From Isoetes taiwanensis (Eukaryota; Streptophyta; Lycopodiopsida; Isoetales; Isoetaceae), in the NCBI GenBank assembly GCA_021234155.1, contig JAJEKV010000071.1, positions 6,198,236 through 6,262,235 on the forward strand: 64,000 bases of DNA. Reading direction: 5' to 3'. Shown here piece by piece: positions 1 to 11,060 of the stretch; within the stretch, counting starts at the first letter, position 1; each line of letters begins with the position of its first letter. The notes under the pieces are model-generated. The model was not told the origin of the DNA and did not search any database. It saw only the letters and a program-made list of their open reading frames with translations. A program made the position numbers and the translations under genes.

Positions 1-1600
1 TCGGTAGCGTTTCAGTTATTCACGATACGCTACAAGGCAAGATCACGAGGATGGCGTATGCCCCTCGTCATCCCATACGCAAGAGATCCGGGTAACAGAA
101 AAAGATGCTACGCCGCCATCACGGCGGATACGATCTTTGCGGTTGTTGCTCTTCCGACTCGTTCGGCGTTAGGTGAGCCTCCAGCAGTCAGGCCGGCCAT
201 GCATGCCGCTTCCCTAGATAAAACCCTAAACATCAACCTTCAATTTTTTCCATCAATGCTTTTATTTTTACCGCAACTTGCTGAGCCTAAGAACAACAAT
301 GGGTGCTCTTCTTTCACCCATTCCTTCAGCCACTTGCGCATAATAGCCCTTTTTACCCATTTGATAAGCTCATTTTTGCGCTAATAGCCCACCTTTTGCC
401 TTTATTAGCCCACCTTCATCTCAAAATTGGGCTAAATGCTTGGTCGTGGTGGGCACTTGTGGTCAATAAAGGTCAATTGTGAGTTTGGTGTTGGTCTATT
501 GAAGGGCATTTGGGGTCTATTGGTGTCAAAATTACCATACAACCAAAAATCTTTATAGCAACTTCAATTTATGCGAAATGACTGCGTGCTTAATATCAAT
601 CCTATATCCTATATTATAAAATTTTAATGTATGTCCGTCTTGAACGACACTTTAAATTGGGCCGGTTTTGATTTTTTTTGAGACCATTGGCATCATCTCC
701 ACCTTTCTTCGAAACTTACCTTTCTCTAGGGTTTTCCTTCACGGCGTGATTGCTTCGGGGGTTATAATTCGTTTCTATTTCTATCTAACCCTAATCACTG
801 TTGTTGAGCAGGAAAGGAGGCTGCGTTGCAAATCCTTTGTTGGGCGATGCGAGGCATGGTGAAGATGGGGATTCAACACCAAAAGGTGGCGATCATTACC
901 CTAAGAGGCTGCGAGTTTGAGCGGTGAGAAGACCTAGCCATGGTGAATGCCATAAAACATAACATCTGCTTTTCGGTAACCATAGATATTGAGAAGAATG
1001 ATGCTTATTGGGATGGATTTTGGGGCATAGCAGTTATAGGGGCAGGCGATTACTGCGGTAATCCTCATGATTGATTGAAGATGTTGAATTAAATTACAAA
1101 ATAAATATCTTGGGCCAAATAGATTTTTAAGGATGGGATCCTCCAGCGCTCTGCATTGATTAAGTGTTGTCTCATGAGATATGGTAACAAACTTTTTCTC
1201 TTTGTACTCAACATGGCATCCATTTTTTTTTTACGGCGGATCATTGGGTATATCTTCTTTTTGGGAACAATTATCATGCTTGAGTTGGCTTTAGATCTTG
1301 ATGTGATTTTATTGATTCTCATGGGGGTTTATGGTTTCCCATTATTGCTAAGTCTAAGAAGGTTGTGTGAGGGAGCTATTCCATATTATTTACCACTTTG
1401 TCCTCTTGTGCAACATCGAGCTTCTAGCTAACATTTTGATGATAGGTTAAAATGATAAAGGTCAATGGATTCCATTGTAGCTTCTTTTAGTTCAAGAACT
1501 ATGACTATGACTTAGGCACTTTCGGAAGATCTTAGAGGTGTATCGACATGCAAAAATTATTTTTATCATCCTTTGAGGCCAATCGACCTATGGGACCCAT
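1..1600. other. No recognisable gene
   Basis: I see no coding stretch with a recognisable domain. The open frames at 58-384, 668-862 and 1156-1431 have no family motif and no coding-like composition. The only notable item is a short terminus-like motif at 607-620, listed separately. The lower end of the minus-strand LINE begins at about 1632. Confidence 0.5.
607..660 (+). repeat. Terminus-like motif of a dispersed element
   Basis: The motif TCCTATATTATAAA followed by AT-rich sequence recurs at 41362 and 53598 as TC(C)TATATTATAAAG. The other two sites share about 60-100 bp of following sequence, including GTTGGACCC; this copy shares only the first part. A start with TC next to an A recalls plant Helitron 5' ends, but no 3' end was found here. 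Confidence 0.35.
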
Positions 1601-1631
1601 AAGGGCTTAACAAACTTTATTCTTGTCAGGG

Positions 1632-2582
1632 TTAAAACCACTTGAAGGGTTTAGAAGAGGAAAAAGCAGGTAAGCGATAATAAAAGTCTTTCATCAAGCG
1701 TACAAGTAATACATCAATGTTTATATACATGTCAAGTGTGTGCGAGGACATAGCTGATCTCGCATGTCCATAACCTCGAAGATATGATCGACACCCATCG
1801 CGGATCTTGTGCTCAATGTCACATGTAACGGTGGCGGGCGACCAACTCAGCATGTCGTGTCGAATTTGATCATATCTTTGGGCAACTTTGAAGTATGAGA
1901 GATTCATCCTCAATGACTCCCATTTGGCGGCATTGTGAGCACGTCTGGCGTGGCTCACCAATCCATCTGCTGTCTCAATTCAGAAGATGATGTGCCCCTG
2001 TGCAAATGGAGGCAATGAGTCTGCGCCTTTTCATGGGCAAGTGGATGCGCCAAATAGCATTGCGGGCCTCATTCCAATGTGGGATTTATTTGGTAGTATC
2101 TTTGTCGTGACTGTTCAAGGGCAAGAACATCCCAAAGCTTCTTGAGGAAGCAATCGTCAAGATATTGCCTCAAGCTATGGCGATGCGCCTCTGTTTGCAC
2201 ATGTATGCACACGTGCTCCTGCACATTCCATCTAGCCAACCATTGAGCTCTCTCTTTTCCCTCAGCGGGGCCTTGTTTGCGGCTCCGTACCATGATATAA
2301 ACTAGTTTAGGGAGGCGAGCATCGTCCATATTGACCACCTTTTGAAAATAGACAATGTGGCGATCAAGGGCAGCCCTCCCCGAAGAGGCAAGAATCACGT
2401 CTTCTGCGGTAGAAATTTGATATGGGACGGTGGACTTCACCTAGTGCTTTCGTGCTAAGAAGGCTTTTGGACTGCTCCAAGTCATTCAAGTAGCAAGTGA
2501 TACTCTTGGGCCCCATACTTCCACCCGTATAAAGGGCCGGGGCTCCACTAAGACCTTGAATAAGGCGTGGTGATGGGCCCAA
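1632..2582 (-). pseudogene. LINE ORF2 C-terminal part, broken
   Basis: Two main frame segments are visible, 2440-2069 and 1961-1632. The first carries the post-RT segment found in plant LINEs, with NMDDARLPKLVY as the clearest piece, preceded by a KSTVPYQI segment. The second, read together with other frames around 1985-1880, gives a CSQC pair and a tail rich in Trp, His and Arg, as expected for the terminal zinc-finger-like region. Several frameshifts separate these pieces. Role if intact: template RNA binding and target-primed reverse transcription. Confidence 0.7.
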
Positions 2583-3060
2583 TCATACAACTCTGCTCTA
2601 TGACTATTGTTTTGCATTGCATATAGTGCCTTCCACTGCTTGAGTCACTCGTAGCCCGTATGGATGTGTCGTGCATAGTAGAAGGAAACTCCACTCCCAA
2701 ATATTTGTATGTGGATGCAACTTCCACATTTTGGCCTCGATGGCGAAGGAGGGACCCTCGGTGGCGTGAAGATGATATGAAAACCACCTTAGTCTTGGCG
2801 GGGTTGGCGCATATCGGTAAACTTGGCGAGAATGTGTCGGGGGCATCGATGTGGATTGCATGTGCTGGCGGTGTGTAAGCTAGGAGGTCCACATCGCCGA
2901 CATATATTAAGCTTGTCGGAGATGATGCGATAGAAGGTGAGCTCCATGCGCCCCATTATCAACAAGCCCGGACTCTCAATTGATCAATGTAAAGCCCAAA
3001 CAATGTTGGGGAGAGAGGCATCACAGCCGAACCCGATCTTTGCTGCTATCAAATGGTTGG
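2548..3060 (-). pseudogene. LINE reverse transcriptase core, inactive
   Basis: The minus strand at about 3045-2980 encodes PLSPTLFGLYIDQL, a hallmark of the plant LINE RT finger/palm region. At about 2908-2887 the catalytic block reads YVGDVDLLA where active enzymes have a YADD-like motif: the first of the two metal-binding aspartates is glycine. Downstream, 2892-2548 encodes a thumb segment with NPAKTKVVF and VASTYKYLGVEF, both typical of this family. Frames change between the blocks. The missing Asp and the frameshifts independently predict no polymerase activity. Confidence 0.8.
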
Positions 3061-4774
3061 CTTATGCTGCTAACCGACCCGAGAATCTTTCATTACGGCA
3101 CAGCCTGCTTGCATTCTGCAAATCTCTGAGGAACCCCAAACATTCTTGCGGTCTTGCCCATAGTTTTCAGAAGCCTGATTGTCAAAGCGCCGGTAAAATC
3201 ACAAAGCAACAATATAGATCCCCGGTTCTGTTTGTCTGCTGTCGAGTTCTTAATGTGAAGATGTGGTCAATGGTTGAGTGGCGGGGTGAATCCTGCTGGG
3301 TGAGGCCCGCACCTCTGCTGCCTCACGCTTGACCGTCAAGCTGGCTGCTTTCGAAAATCGGCAAGCAATTTTGCAAACAAGGCCGACCATGATTGTTCGA
3401 TAATTGGGTACGGCGTGTGGGTCACTGCCTTATATATGGGAACAACTTCTTGCTATTGGTCCCCTTTGCAAGCGGGAAACCTTTCTGTAATGCCTTGTTG
3501 AACAAGGCGATTAAAACCTTGGTATTATGGCCACCTTGCTAAGCAATTCTACGCATACCATCCAAGTGCGGGGGCTTTCCCATTGGCAAGACCTTTGCCA
3601 AACCTTGTTACGCGTCATGATTTCCAACCTTGGGGCCTTCTTGCAAGGGTAATTTGCATATGCACCACAGGGTCATTATAAATTTTATTTACCAAGTATT
3701 GTCTCCACTTCTCGGTACAGTGATATTCCTGTGGGGCTGGCTTTCTAGAACCAGCCGCGAGAAGGTCACGGGATGGCGTTCAGGAGGTAAAACATTTCCC
3801 TTTGATGCTGCAATGTACGGCTTTCTTAGCTTTAAGGGAAGATCGCGATCTTTGTCTAGCGCATGTGGGCGTAAAGGCGCGGTGCGTGACTTGGAACCCG
3901 GCGTTTGTGTTCCTTGCACTCTTGCATCAAACCATTGATTCACGTGGGAAGGTTGTGTTCACGGAGGTCGTCGCAGGCGGCTTATCCCAAAAGCACCTCG
4001 CCCCCTTGGTCCTAAGCATGGTCGATCCCAAGCCCGTCTGTCATTTGCTCTAGTGTAGGATATTGCAAAATTTTGCGCGGTCATCTATAAGCATGCAGGC
4101 ATAAGCCCACTGCATGTTCATAATCAAATGGTGAGGCATGTGAGGGTTGTTGCAGGGTTTTCGCTATTTTGCCAAGCCAACTTCAAGTAAAAGTGGTAAG
4201 TGGTGGTCGATCGATCTTTTCATCCCTATTAGCTGTTCCCACGAAAGTGCTTGGCGGCGGGCATATCCCTACTCGGGCACCAGCACATAGTCCACCACAC
4301 TAGATCCGCCCCCTGGTTTTCTGCCTACAAGTGCTCTTGCGGTGGAAGGCCGCGTGCTAGTCCATTCGAATTACGGTCAAAATCTTTATGAGCAAAAGCA
4401 GCTATGCGACCGACCATGGCGTGACTGATTGTCATCGATGTCGTGGCCAAGCTCCTTCGGGATGCATGCTGCAATATATCATAAGTCAAGGGATCAAATC
4501 TCATGGGTTGTTTCTACGGTCTCGCGGCGCATTGAAGTCTCTCAAAGGAGTATGACCTTGGCCTTATCTTTGCTATGTCATCGCTATAGATGACATAGGG
4601 TCCGACCTATCCATCAGAAGTGGGTTGGCGAAGTTACTTTACTACGCGTAGGAAAGTAGCGGTTTTGCCACAAAGAGAGTCACCTTTCTGCCGATTTTCT
4701 GCCGCACCCGCAATTTACCGGTTGTGCTTGTGCTGTCTTGAACAGGAGATTGATTGTGCCAAGGTTGTTAGGTA

Positions 4775-5227
4775 TTAGCGGGGCAACCCCCCATGCCCTT
4801 GCTTTCTATTGCAATCATTGAAGATTGAGTAGTGCTGGTATCCTGGCAAGTCGGGTATCCTGTGTCCTGCATGCTCCCATGTTTCCATGAGGAAGATGAG
4901 ATCCATGTCTGCGGCAACTGAGTTGAGACTTATCTCCCTTCTACCATGGGAAGCAGAGCAATTCAGGGGGGCCATCGCGGAGGCACAATTCCTATTTGTT
5001 GGCGGCGAGGTGGAAGTCGATGGCGACAGCGAGAAGGGGAGTGGCGGAAGTGCGGCACTGATGATGCGAAACAACGAGAAGGTGAGACCCAAGCCCAGGC
5101 AGGCGTCGCGGCTACTTGAGTGAAGCGATGGCTTTGGCCAGATGTTTCTTTGGAGGGTTGAAAAATATTCGTACTTGACATTGATGCGAATTTGCATCTT
5201 GCCCCGAGCCGATCTACGGCTCTCCAC
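4775..5227 (-). pseudogene. LINE endonuclease domain fragment
   Basis: The frame contains DLIFLMETWEHAG, then IPDLPGYQHYSIFN and RKQGHGG, the conserved ET.. and GHGG blocks at the start of the endonuclease/exonuclease/phosphatase domain of plant LINE ORF2. The Glu of the ETW block, which binds metal in this fold, is kept. Upstream of these blocks the frame is Ser/Pro-rich and probably not part of the domain. The rest of the endonuclease, with the catalytic His and Asp, is lost in broken frames below 4775. Confidence 0.75.
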
Positions 5228-5232
5228 GTCAA

Positions 5233-7030
5233 TGCGAATGCTTTTAACTTTAGCCCCTTCGTGCTGCGGTCTTCTTGTTGGGCGGGGTGGTCTCGATCAA
5301 CATCTGAGTGGTTCCTTGCTGCCTACTGGCGCAGGATGGCGGCTTTCACTTGCGCATCTCGTACTGTGAGCAGTGACCACCCGTGGAAGAGTGCGGAGTC
5401 TTTGGGCCATGGCATCTCGCCCTAATAATGTTTACGGCATGGGAATGTCATTGAGCAAGAATCAACATTTGGAGCTAGTTAATGATGTCCTCCCACATAT
5501 ACGGCCAGACCCGCATTACCACCACATTGTGGCTTCTCACTTCGGCTCACGGAGCTCTTTTGGTATTGGGTCCAATCATGCCCACTGCCAGGGGTTATTT
5601 CTTTGTTGGCGGGGCATGAGGCAATGGCCTACGTTGGGGCCGGGGGGTGGCATGGAGGCGGCTTGGGGGGTGCAGTGGTAGGCGGCCCTAGCTGACTACT
5701 TGAACTCTTGGGCAGGTGGGTGCGCGTGGCGGTATAGTGGTCACCATACCTTCACGAGCGGGAGCTTAGCTCCTGCTGAAATTGTTGCGCCTTGTCAATT
5801 CCGCATGCACGTTGCAATTGCTCATGAGCATCGCATTGAGGCCCTTGCCTTGTTCAGCAATGTTTGCCCTCGGCTCCCGCATCTTATGATTTTTGGGCGG
5901 AGCTATGCTCCGAGTTTACATGGCGAGAGTCCACCATAGGGTTCATTGTAGATGAGGCCACTTCTTGTGTCTCGACCCTACTTTGAAGGGCTCTCAATTG
6001 TGGTGGCTCTCTTCAAAAGCGACTGGACTTTTTGCATCCACGGTAGCGGCCTCGACCTCGATCGAAGGCGGGAGATGGTTACCATTGTCTCTGCTCAACC
6101 GTTGTTTGTCTGTGTCATGGTTTCCATGGCGGTGTACAGAATCTATGCGGGCCTGCATGTCGGCAAGACTCTTCTTATCATACGCCTTTGAGTGCACTAG
6201 AAGGCCATCTTCAGTCTTTGTATGTGGGTCTCCATCTTTGGAAACACATTTGTTTCTCGGTTAGCTAGCTGCCTCTTGAGCAATTTGGGTGTGGAGGCAC
6301 GCATTTCCCTATGCCAAGCAAGCAATTCGAGCTCTGTTGCCCTCTGCCATTGCTTGAACTTTGTTTCGGTGCTCCTCAACTACTGGTTTGGTGGTGGTGA
6401 AGCGCGGATCACGACTTACCCGCTAGGCTAAGTATCTGTCATATACTGCAGAGCTATGCTTGTTGCGAGACTTTGCAGCTTCTCTTTTCGGTTACTTTTG
6501 TCAATTTTGCGGTGTCATCGGCCTGCGATTGGGGATGGCATCTATGTACTCTCGGTAGAAGTTTTTGCGCCATGTGCGCTAGGTAGAGGGCGCATATCGG
6601 CACCATCCACATGCATATCTATGGGGTTGGATGAAGGGGCCGCCGGGGCTCGTCAGGCTCTTCTATCCTTTGGAGTTGCCATGAATAGGGTGCCACTTTC
6701 TGGGCAGCTTGTTATAAGCCTCCAAAGCACTTTGATGATGCACAACCTCACGTCCCTTTCTGGGCGCCCGTCGAAAGCTGCGATGTCGAAGCGGGTGCGA
6801 GGGTTTCCAAGTGCAAAAGCAAGTGCATGCTCTTTCACCTTCAGGACACACAATGAAAGTGTTCAAGTGCATAAATCAGCGCGACCTCTAATGCAACCTC
6901 GCCACACCTTCTGAGGATGCTTATGCGAAATGAAAAGAAGCAATGGTTTTCCCCTTTACGGGCCTTGATGCGCAAGGCTCCGGCATGTAAATGCTTTAAG
7001 CCAAAAGGTGATTGGATGGTATCACACACT
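5233..7030 (-). other. Possible LINE ORF1 region, very broken
   Basis: This stretch lies just upstream of the endonuclease on the same strand, where LINE ORF1 (a nucleic-acid-binding gag-like protein) would be. Minus-strand pieces at 6379-6197 (charged, helical), 6197-5994 and 6872-6653 are coding-like in composition. I recognise no RRM or CCHC knuckle, so the assignment rests on position only. It could equally be unrelated decayed repeat DNA. Confidence 0.3.
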
Positions 7031-7259
7031 CTGAATCCGTCTTAAAATCGGGTTGCAAAAACTTGTTGTTTTTCTCCTCTGGATCTTAAGCAAATGTGTA
7101 CAAAACCATATGTCTTTATAATCATCATAGAACAAGAATTCCAATCATATGCATTGCTCCCCAAAGCAGTGCAAATCAATAGATATGAAGAAAAGTATAT
7201 AGTGCTGAAAAATCGAATAATGGAAACCTAAAAGCCAGCACTGAAAATCTGTTCTTTTT

Positions 7260-7790
7260 TGCTCTGAAATCCTATTTAAACATTAGCAACATAAAATATC
7301 TTTGAAGAACTGCGAGAGAGCTTTCCAAAGATATAAATTTCATGAAAAAGGAGTCATAGAAAGGGATATGAACAAAAATGTAATATGAACCACAAAGTGG
7401 TGGTCGGGGGCTATAAATCTGTGTTTTGCTATGGAAACACCATTCAAAGACATGCAAATCACATACCTTCAGGAAAGATCACCGGGGGAGCTTTCCAGCG
7501 AAACACATTTCAGCTGAAGCGGGTTAAAATCCATTAAAATCGATAAGAAATATGTGGACAATACCACGAGCACTTCAGGGGTTGTTTTTAGCCCTCGATT
7601 TGCAGCCAGAAAATTCGAGTTTTGCAGAGGAAAAATTATTGAAAACATATACAAATTACATACCGGTAGGAAGAAATCTGAGATGACTTTCCAGCGCAAT
7701 AAATTTTAGCGAAGCGGAGTTCTTGATCTCGGATATGATCAAAAGTGTTTGGGCGGCACCACCGAGCGCCGGGGTTTAACCATCATTCAT
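7260..7790 (-). repeat. Three degenerate copies of a ~190 bp repeat
   Basis: The block 'catacc...aaagat/aaatc...gag..gctttccagcgcaa...' occurs at about 7285-7340, 7460-7520 and 7655-7735, with a conserved GAGCTTTCCAGCG core. A related copy lies at 30100-30260. The sequence after the last copy here (CATCATTCATTTAAATT, 7780-7796) appears in the opposite orientation at 30037-30053. This points to a dispersed, rearranged repeat family. No coding potential is evident. Confidence 0.6.
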
Positions 7791-7799
7791 TTAAATTGG

Positions 7800-8102
7800 A
7801 TTTATGTCTGTTCCAAAAAGCGCCACTTTTGCATACCCTTTTCTCACTATAGTGTTTTGTTGTGTGACATCTTTGTTTTGCATTGTTGCAAATTTTTGCA
7901 TTGTAGTAGTGGGTGGTTTAACATTTTCTTGTTTTAGTGAGAAGAATGTGGTGTTTGATTAGCATATGTAGTTAACAACACATCAATATCTGAGAGAACA
8001 CTTTTTACATTGTATTCACTTGATATGAAGATTACATCATGGAGGACTAGTCCTTTCTTTGTCAAATAACTCTCAAGATAGGGATCCATCTCCTTAGTCG
8101 AT
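7800..8102. other. No gene seen
   Basis: AT-rich spacer between the repeat block and the 3' end of the broken HAD phosphatase-like gene. I find no conserved motif on either strand. Confidence 0.4.
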
Positions 8103-8660
8103 CTAGTTGGATGCGTTTGACAACATCGATATTGTTTTACGGAAGCCAAAGCCACTCATGATGGACATGAATAGTACTAGAAACTCATCTGTTGAGTAAT
8201 CTTGTGGAGTATAAGTTGGTGGATTTAGAGCACGGCCTTGATTATAAAAGCACTTAAGAGCATCATCATCTACTATTATGATGTCCTCTTTCTTTTGAAT
8301 GCCAAGCTGATCCATCATAGTACCAAGATGTTTTCGAAGACGGTTTGCCATCGGATCTCTTGGATGTGGAAACTTTATACACTTTTTGGTCCCAAATCGT
8401 CACAAAGTCTCGATTCATGCCTGGTAACACCCTAAGTACTTCATCAACATTTTGCGTTCCATTGAGGACCCGGATGGCAGCTTCGAAACAATCTGAGAGC
8501 CTCATTCATCATATCTTCTAAGTGTGGGCGAGGATAGATCCACTTAGTATTCGATTCTAGAGGGACTTGCTCGAAGTCATCCTGTTAATAAGCTTCTTAG
8601 GAAGCGTTTTACGCGGGGACACCATTCATATCGAAGACAATGATTTTGTCACAAGCGGTG
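8103..8660 (-). pseudogene. NIF/FCP1-like HAD phosphatase domain, broken (copy 1)
   Basis: Read on the minus strand: KIIVFDMNGV (8650-8619) is HAD motif I. It is followed by DDFEQVPLESNTKWIYPRPH (about 8580-8520), then NRDFVTIWDQKVYK (8430-8375), then LGIQKKEDIIIVDDDALKCF (about 8305-8235), the block that holds the motif III aspartates, then a C-terminal PPTYTPQDYSTDEF. This is the order of the NLI-interacting-factor/SCP domain, whose members dephosphorylate phospho-Ser/Thr, for example on the RNA polymerase II tail. Motif I has Asn where classical enzymes (DxDx) have the second, acid/base Asp. At least three frameshifts break the frame. A second, diverged copy lies at 32.8-33.7 kb. Confidence 0.7.
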
Positions 8661-10700
8661 GAGGCTGAACCATGGAAAACAAAGAGTTAGCCATGCAAAA
8701 GTGTTACGCAATACCGCCAAAGCTGGCGTTTTATGCTTCATAAATAAGCTACGTGTCGGCGCTGGCGTGAATTACCTTTCATCATCGCCGTTATCGCGTC
8801 TACTTGACTCCGGATGCTTCTTGTCCGGAAGCATGAGCATACCGTTAAGTTCGGACCGTTCTCTTCTATAAAGCTACCCGGGGTTTGATTCCCTAACCTC
8901 GGTGGTTGCATCGAGCTTACATGGTCATCACGGCTGCCATCGGCAAGCTACGCAGCGATCGTACCCCAAAATTTGGACATTACCGGGTGGAATGTTTTTG
9001 AAGCATGGGCGTAAAATTTTTCTCCATGGTCTCACGTTCGGCGCTAGCATTTCGGCCCTTCTCCTCGGGGGTTGCATTGCTTTTGAACATTTGGGAGTTG
9101 CACTTTCGGGCTTTTGTGAACTAGTATTCTCCTTACGCCCTTCGTAAGGTACCAAAGCCAGCGGTTTTATCTTTAATGAGGACCCCAATCAGCCGTGGCT
9201 AGTACCTTTCGAAAAACACTTCAAAGGAAATCCACTGGACTGGTCATCGTTGTGAAACTTTAACATCTTCTTGATGTCTTGAGGCCTCTCTACCAATATA
9301 CCCTCCAACATGCAATTCCACAACAAGTGGTATCAAGTGGTGCAAATGCCTCAACAAGATAGCTTGCGGTTGATTGCAAACCCATGTTTATTCAAGGGCC
9401 CTTTTTCTTTTGTCGGCAATTCAAGTGATGTCTTTCGGTGAGGTCGGGAGAACATCAAATTCACGGCATTCATTAAGCTTCATCCTCATCATACGCTTTG
9501 TAGAAGACATTTTTCAAGTTGGGTTCATCCAAAAGAAAACAACGCCATGCACCTTTATCCGATGCCCCTTTGTTCTTAGCTACCTCATAGTCATCATCGG
9601 CACAAGGGATATCATTATGAAGATTATACAAGCGCTTTTTTTTAAAGCGCATCCTCATATCATTATCCTTTGTCTCAAGAAGAGAACCTTCCCTAACGAC
9701 CTTTAGGCATTCCAAGTCATATGAAGCCACCCAAAGCATGCATATGAGGAGGCTCTCACAGGGGGCATATGATGACAATAGTAAAAAGAGCTTACGAGTT
9801 GTTAAGCCTATCGGCTACTAAAAAACTGCTATACTCTGTTGAGTCATCCCCTTCTCTCCTTTTTGCAGATCCTGCTATCAATACAAGCAGAGAAATATTA
9901 CGAGGGCCTATTGTTGTATCGGGTGGGAGACCTTTATAACCAGTAGAGACCAGGTATTGGAGTGCGGGTAAGTCACCACCAACATCTTTCCGGGCCGGCA
10001 ACCTTTCTTCTCAGCTCAGCCATCACCTTATCGGATAGCTTTGAGGGTGTCTTTGTTGGTTCTTTGATTTCTGTTTTGCGAAATTCCTTCGACCAAAAAG
10101 GCGTATTTCTTGATGTCATCGGTGGAACCGCCATACTTGTCTAGCGGCCGACTTAGGACAATGTAACATCACCGGATAGCTTACGAAGTTCTTCACCAAG
10201 CTGCTACCTTCATAACTTCGCATGTTCTTTATATGAGTGCAACAATCAATGAAAGACATTTTGTCCTCAAAGCGAAGAACCCTTCTTGTCTGAACTTCTT
10301 TGTTTATGCATTGATTTAACAACCAAATGATTTCATCATCTTGAAGGCCACATACTTTCCTCATCTCGGTAGTCTTGAGATCAAATATTGAAGTATCTTG
10401 AGGAGGCACTTTCGTCCCATTTGAATTACGGTAAGCTGTTTTACGAGCATAAGCATCGAACTTCGTTCCGCCGCCCGGACTTCGTCCTTAGCGAAGGCGA
10501 TCTTTAGGCAGCATCTGTAGGACCTGGAAGGTCGCCGGGCGTCTCTTTGCTTCCTCCAGTTTTTTTTTCTTTTTTTTGGCCCTTGGCTTCCTATCTTGGA
10601 TGATAGTCCGAGCCAAGGTCTTTTCAATGCCTTAAACTCCTCGGAACCGTTCCTCCCCTGTTTTGTTTGCGAGGGGGTCTTCCATATTCTATCCATTCTT
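8661..10700 (-). other. Coding-like stretch upstream of the HAD gene, product unknown
   Basis: Minus-strand frames 10696-10361 (Lys/Arg-rich), 10409-10116, 10001-9792 and 9778-9473 are consecutive, change frame, and have protein-like composition, for example GLQDDEIIWLLNQC and CADDDYEVAKNKGASDKGAW. I recognise no domain. They could be upstream exons of the HAD phosphatase-like gene or part of another mobile element. The stretch 8661-9470 shows nothing clear. Confidence 0.3.
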
Positions 10701-10800
10701 TGGCGGGCATGGCCGGAGTTGTTCCCGCGTAAAGGGTCGCGTGTAAGGAAAGCATGTTAGCCAATACCGCTTTTTAGATCAAGCAAAAATGATAATCAGG

Positions 10801-11060
10801 AACGTCAAAGGCAGCCATGCCAATTCGGCGCTGGCGTGTATTCAGGGCGCCAATTCGGCCGGACGAATACGCCCGGTAGCTGAATCTGAGCGTTTCCAAT
10901 TCGCGGCGTGGCGTGAATTCATCTTTCCAATTGGCGCTGGCGTGTATTAGATCCACCGAATTGTCAACATGGGCCTGCGCAGCGGCGTGGCTTGCTAATA
11001 TCTTTATTTTTATGCCGCGTGCGTTGGCATTCAGTGGCGTGGCGTGTATTCATCCTTGCC
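10801..11060. repeat. GC-rich cluster of GGCGCTGGCGTGTATTC-type repeats
   Basis: Copies of 'CCAATT(C/G)GGCG(C/T)(T)GGCGTG(T/A)ATT' lie at about 10818-10843, 10895-10922, 10926-10949 and 11033-11052. An inverted partial copy lies at 10847-10872 (GCCAATTCGGCCGGACGAAT region). A single related copy is at 8752-8775 and a looser one at 14403-14460. No coding sense is apparent. Direct and inverted copies together could form hairpins. Confidence 0.55.

Larger units (their letters stand above)
1632..5232 (-). mobile_element. Degenerate plant LINE (non-LTR retrotransposon)
   Basis: Read on the minus strand, the order is apurinic-type endonuclease (about 5227-4775), reverse transcriptase (best seen at 3060-2600) and a C-terminal region with a Cys/His cluster (about 2580-1632). 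This order is that of plant LINE ORF2. The protein moves between all three frames many times and has internal stops, so the copy is dead. Between 4770 and 3060 the frame is too broken to follow, but no other gene is visible, so I treat it as the N-terminal half of the RT domain. I see no clear poly-A tail at the 3' end near 1630 and no target-site duplication. Confidence 0.8.

Noticed and set aside
9320-9345. LTR retrotransposon primer binding site (GTGGTATCA)
   Set aside because: The word resembles a Met-tRNA primer site, but no LTRs, integrase or RT of the LTR class are visible nearby.
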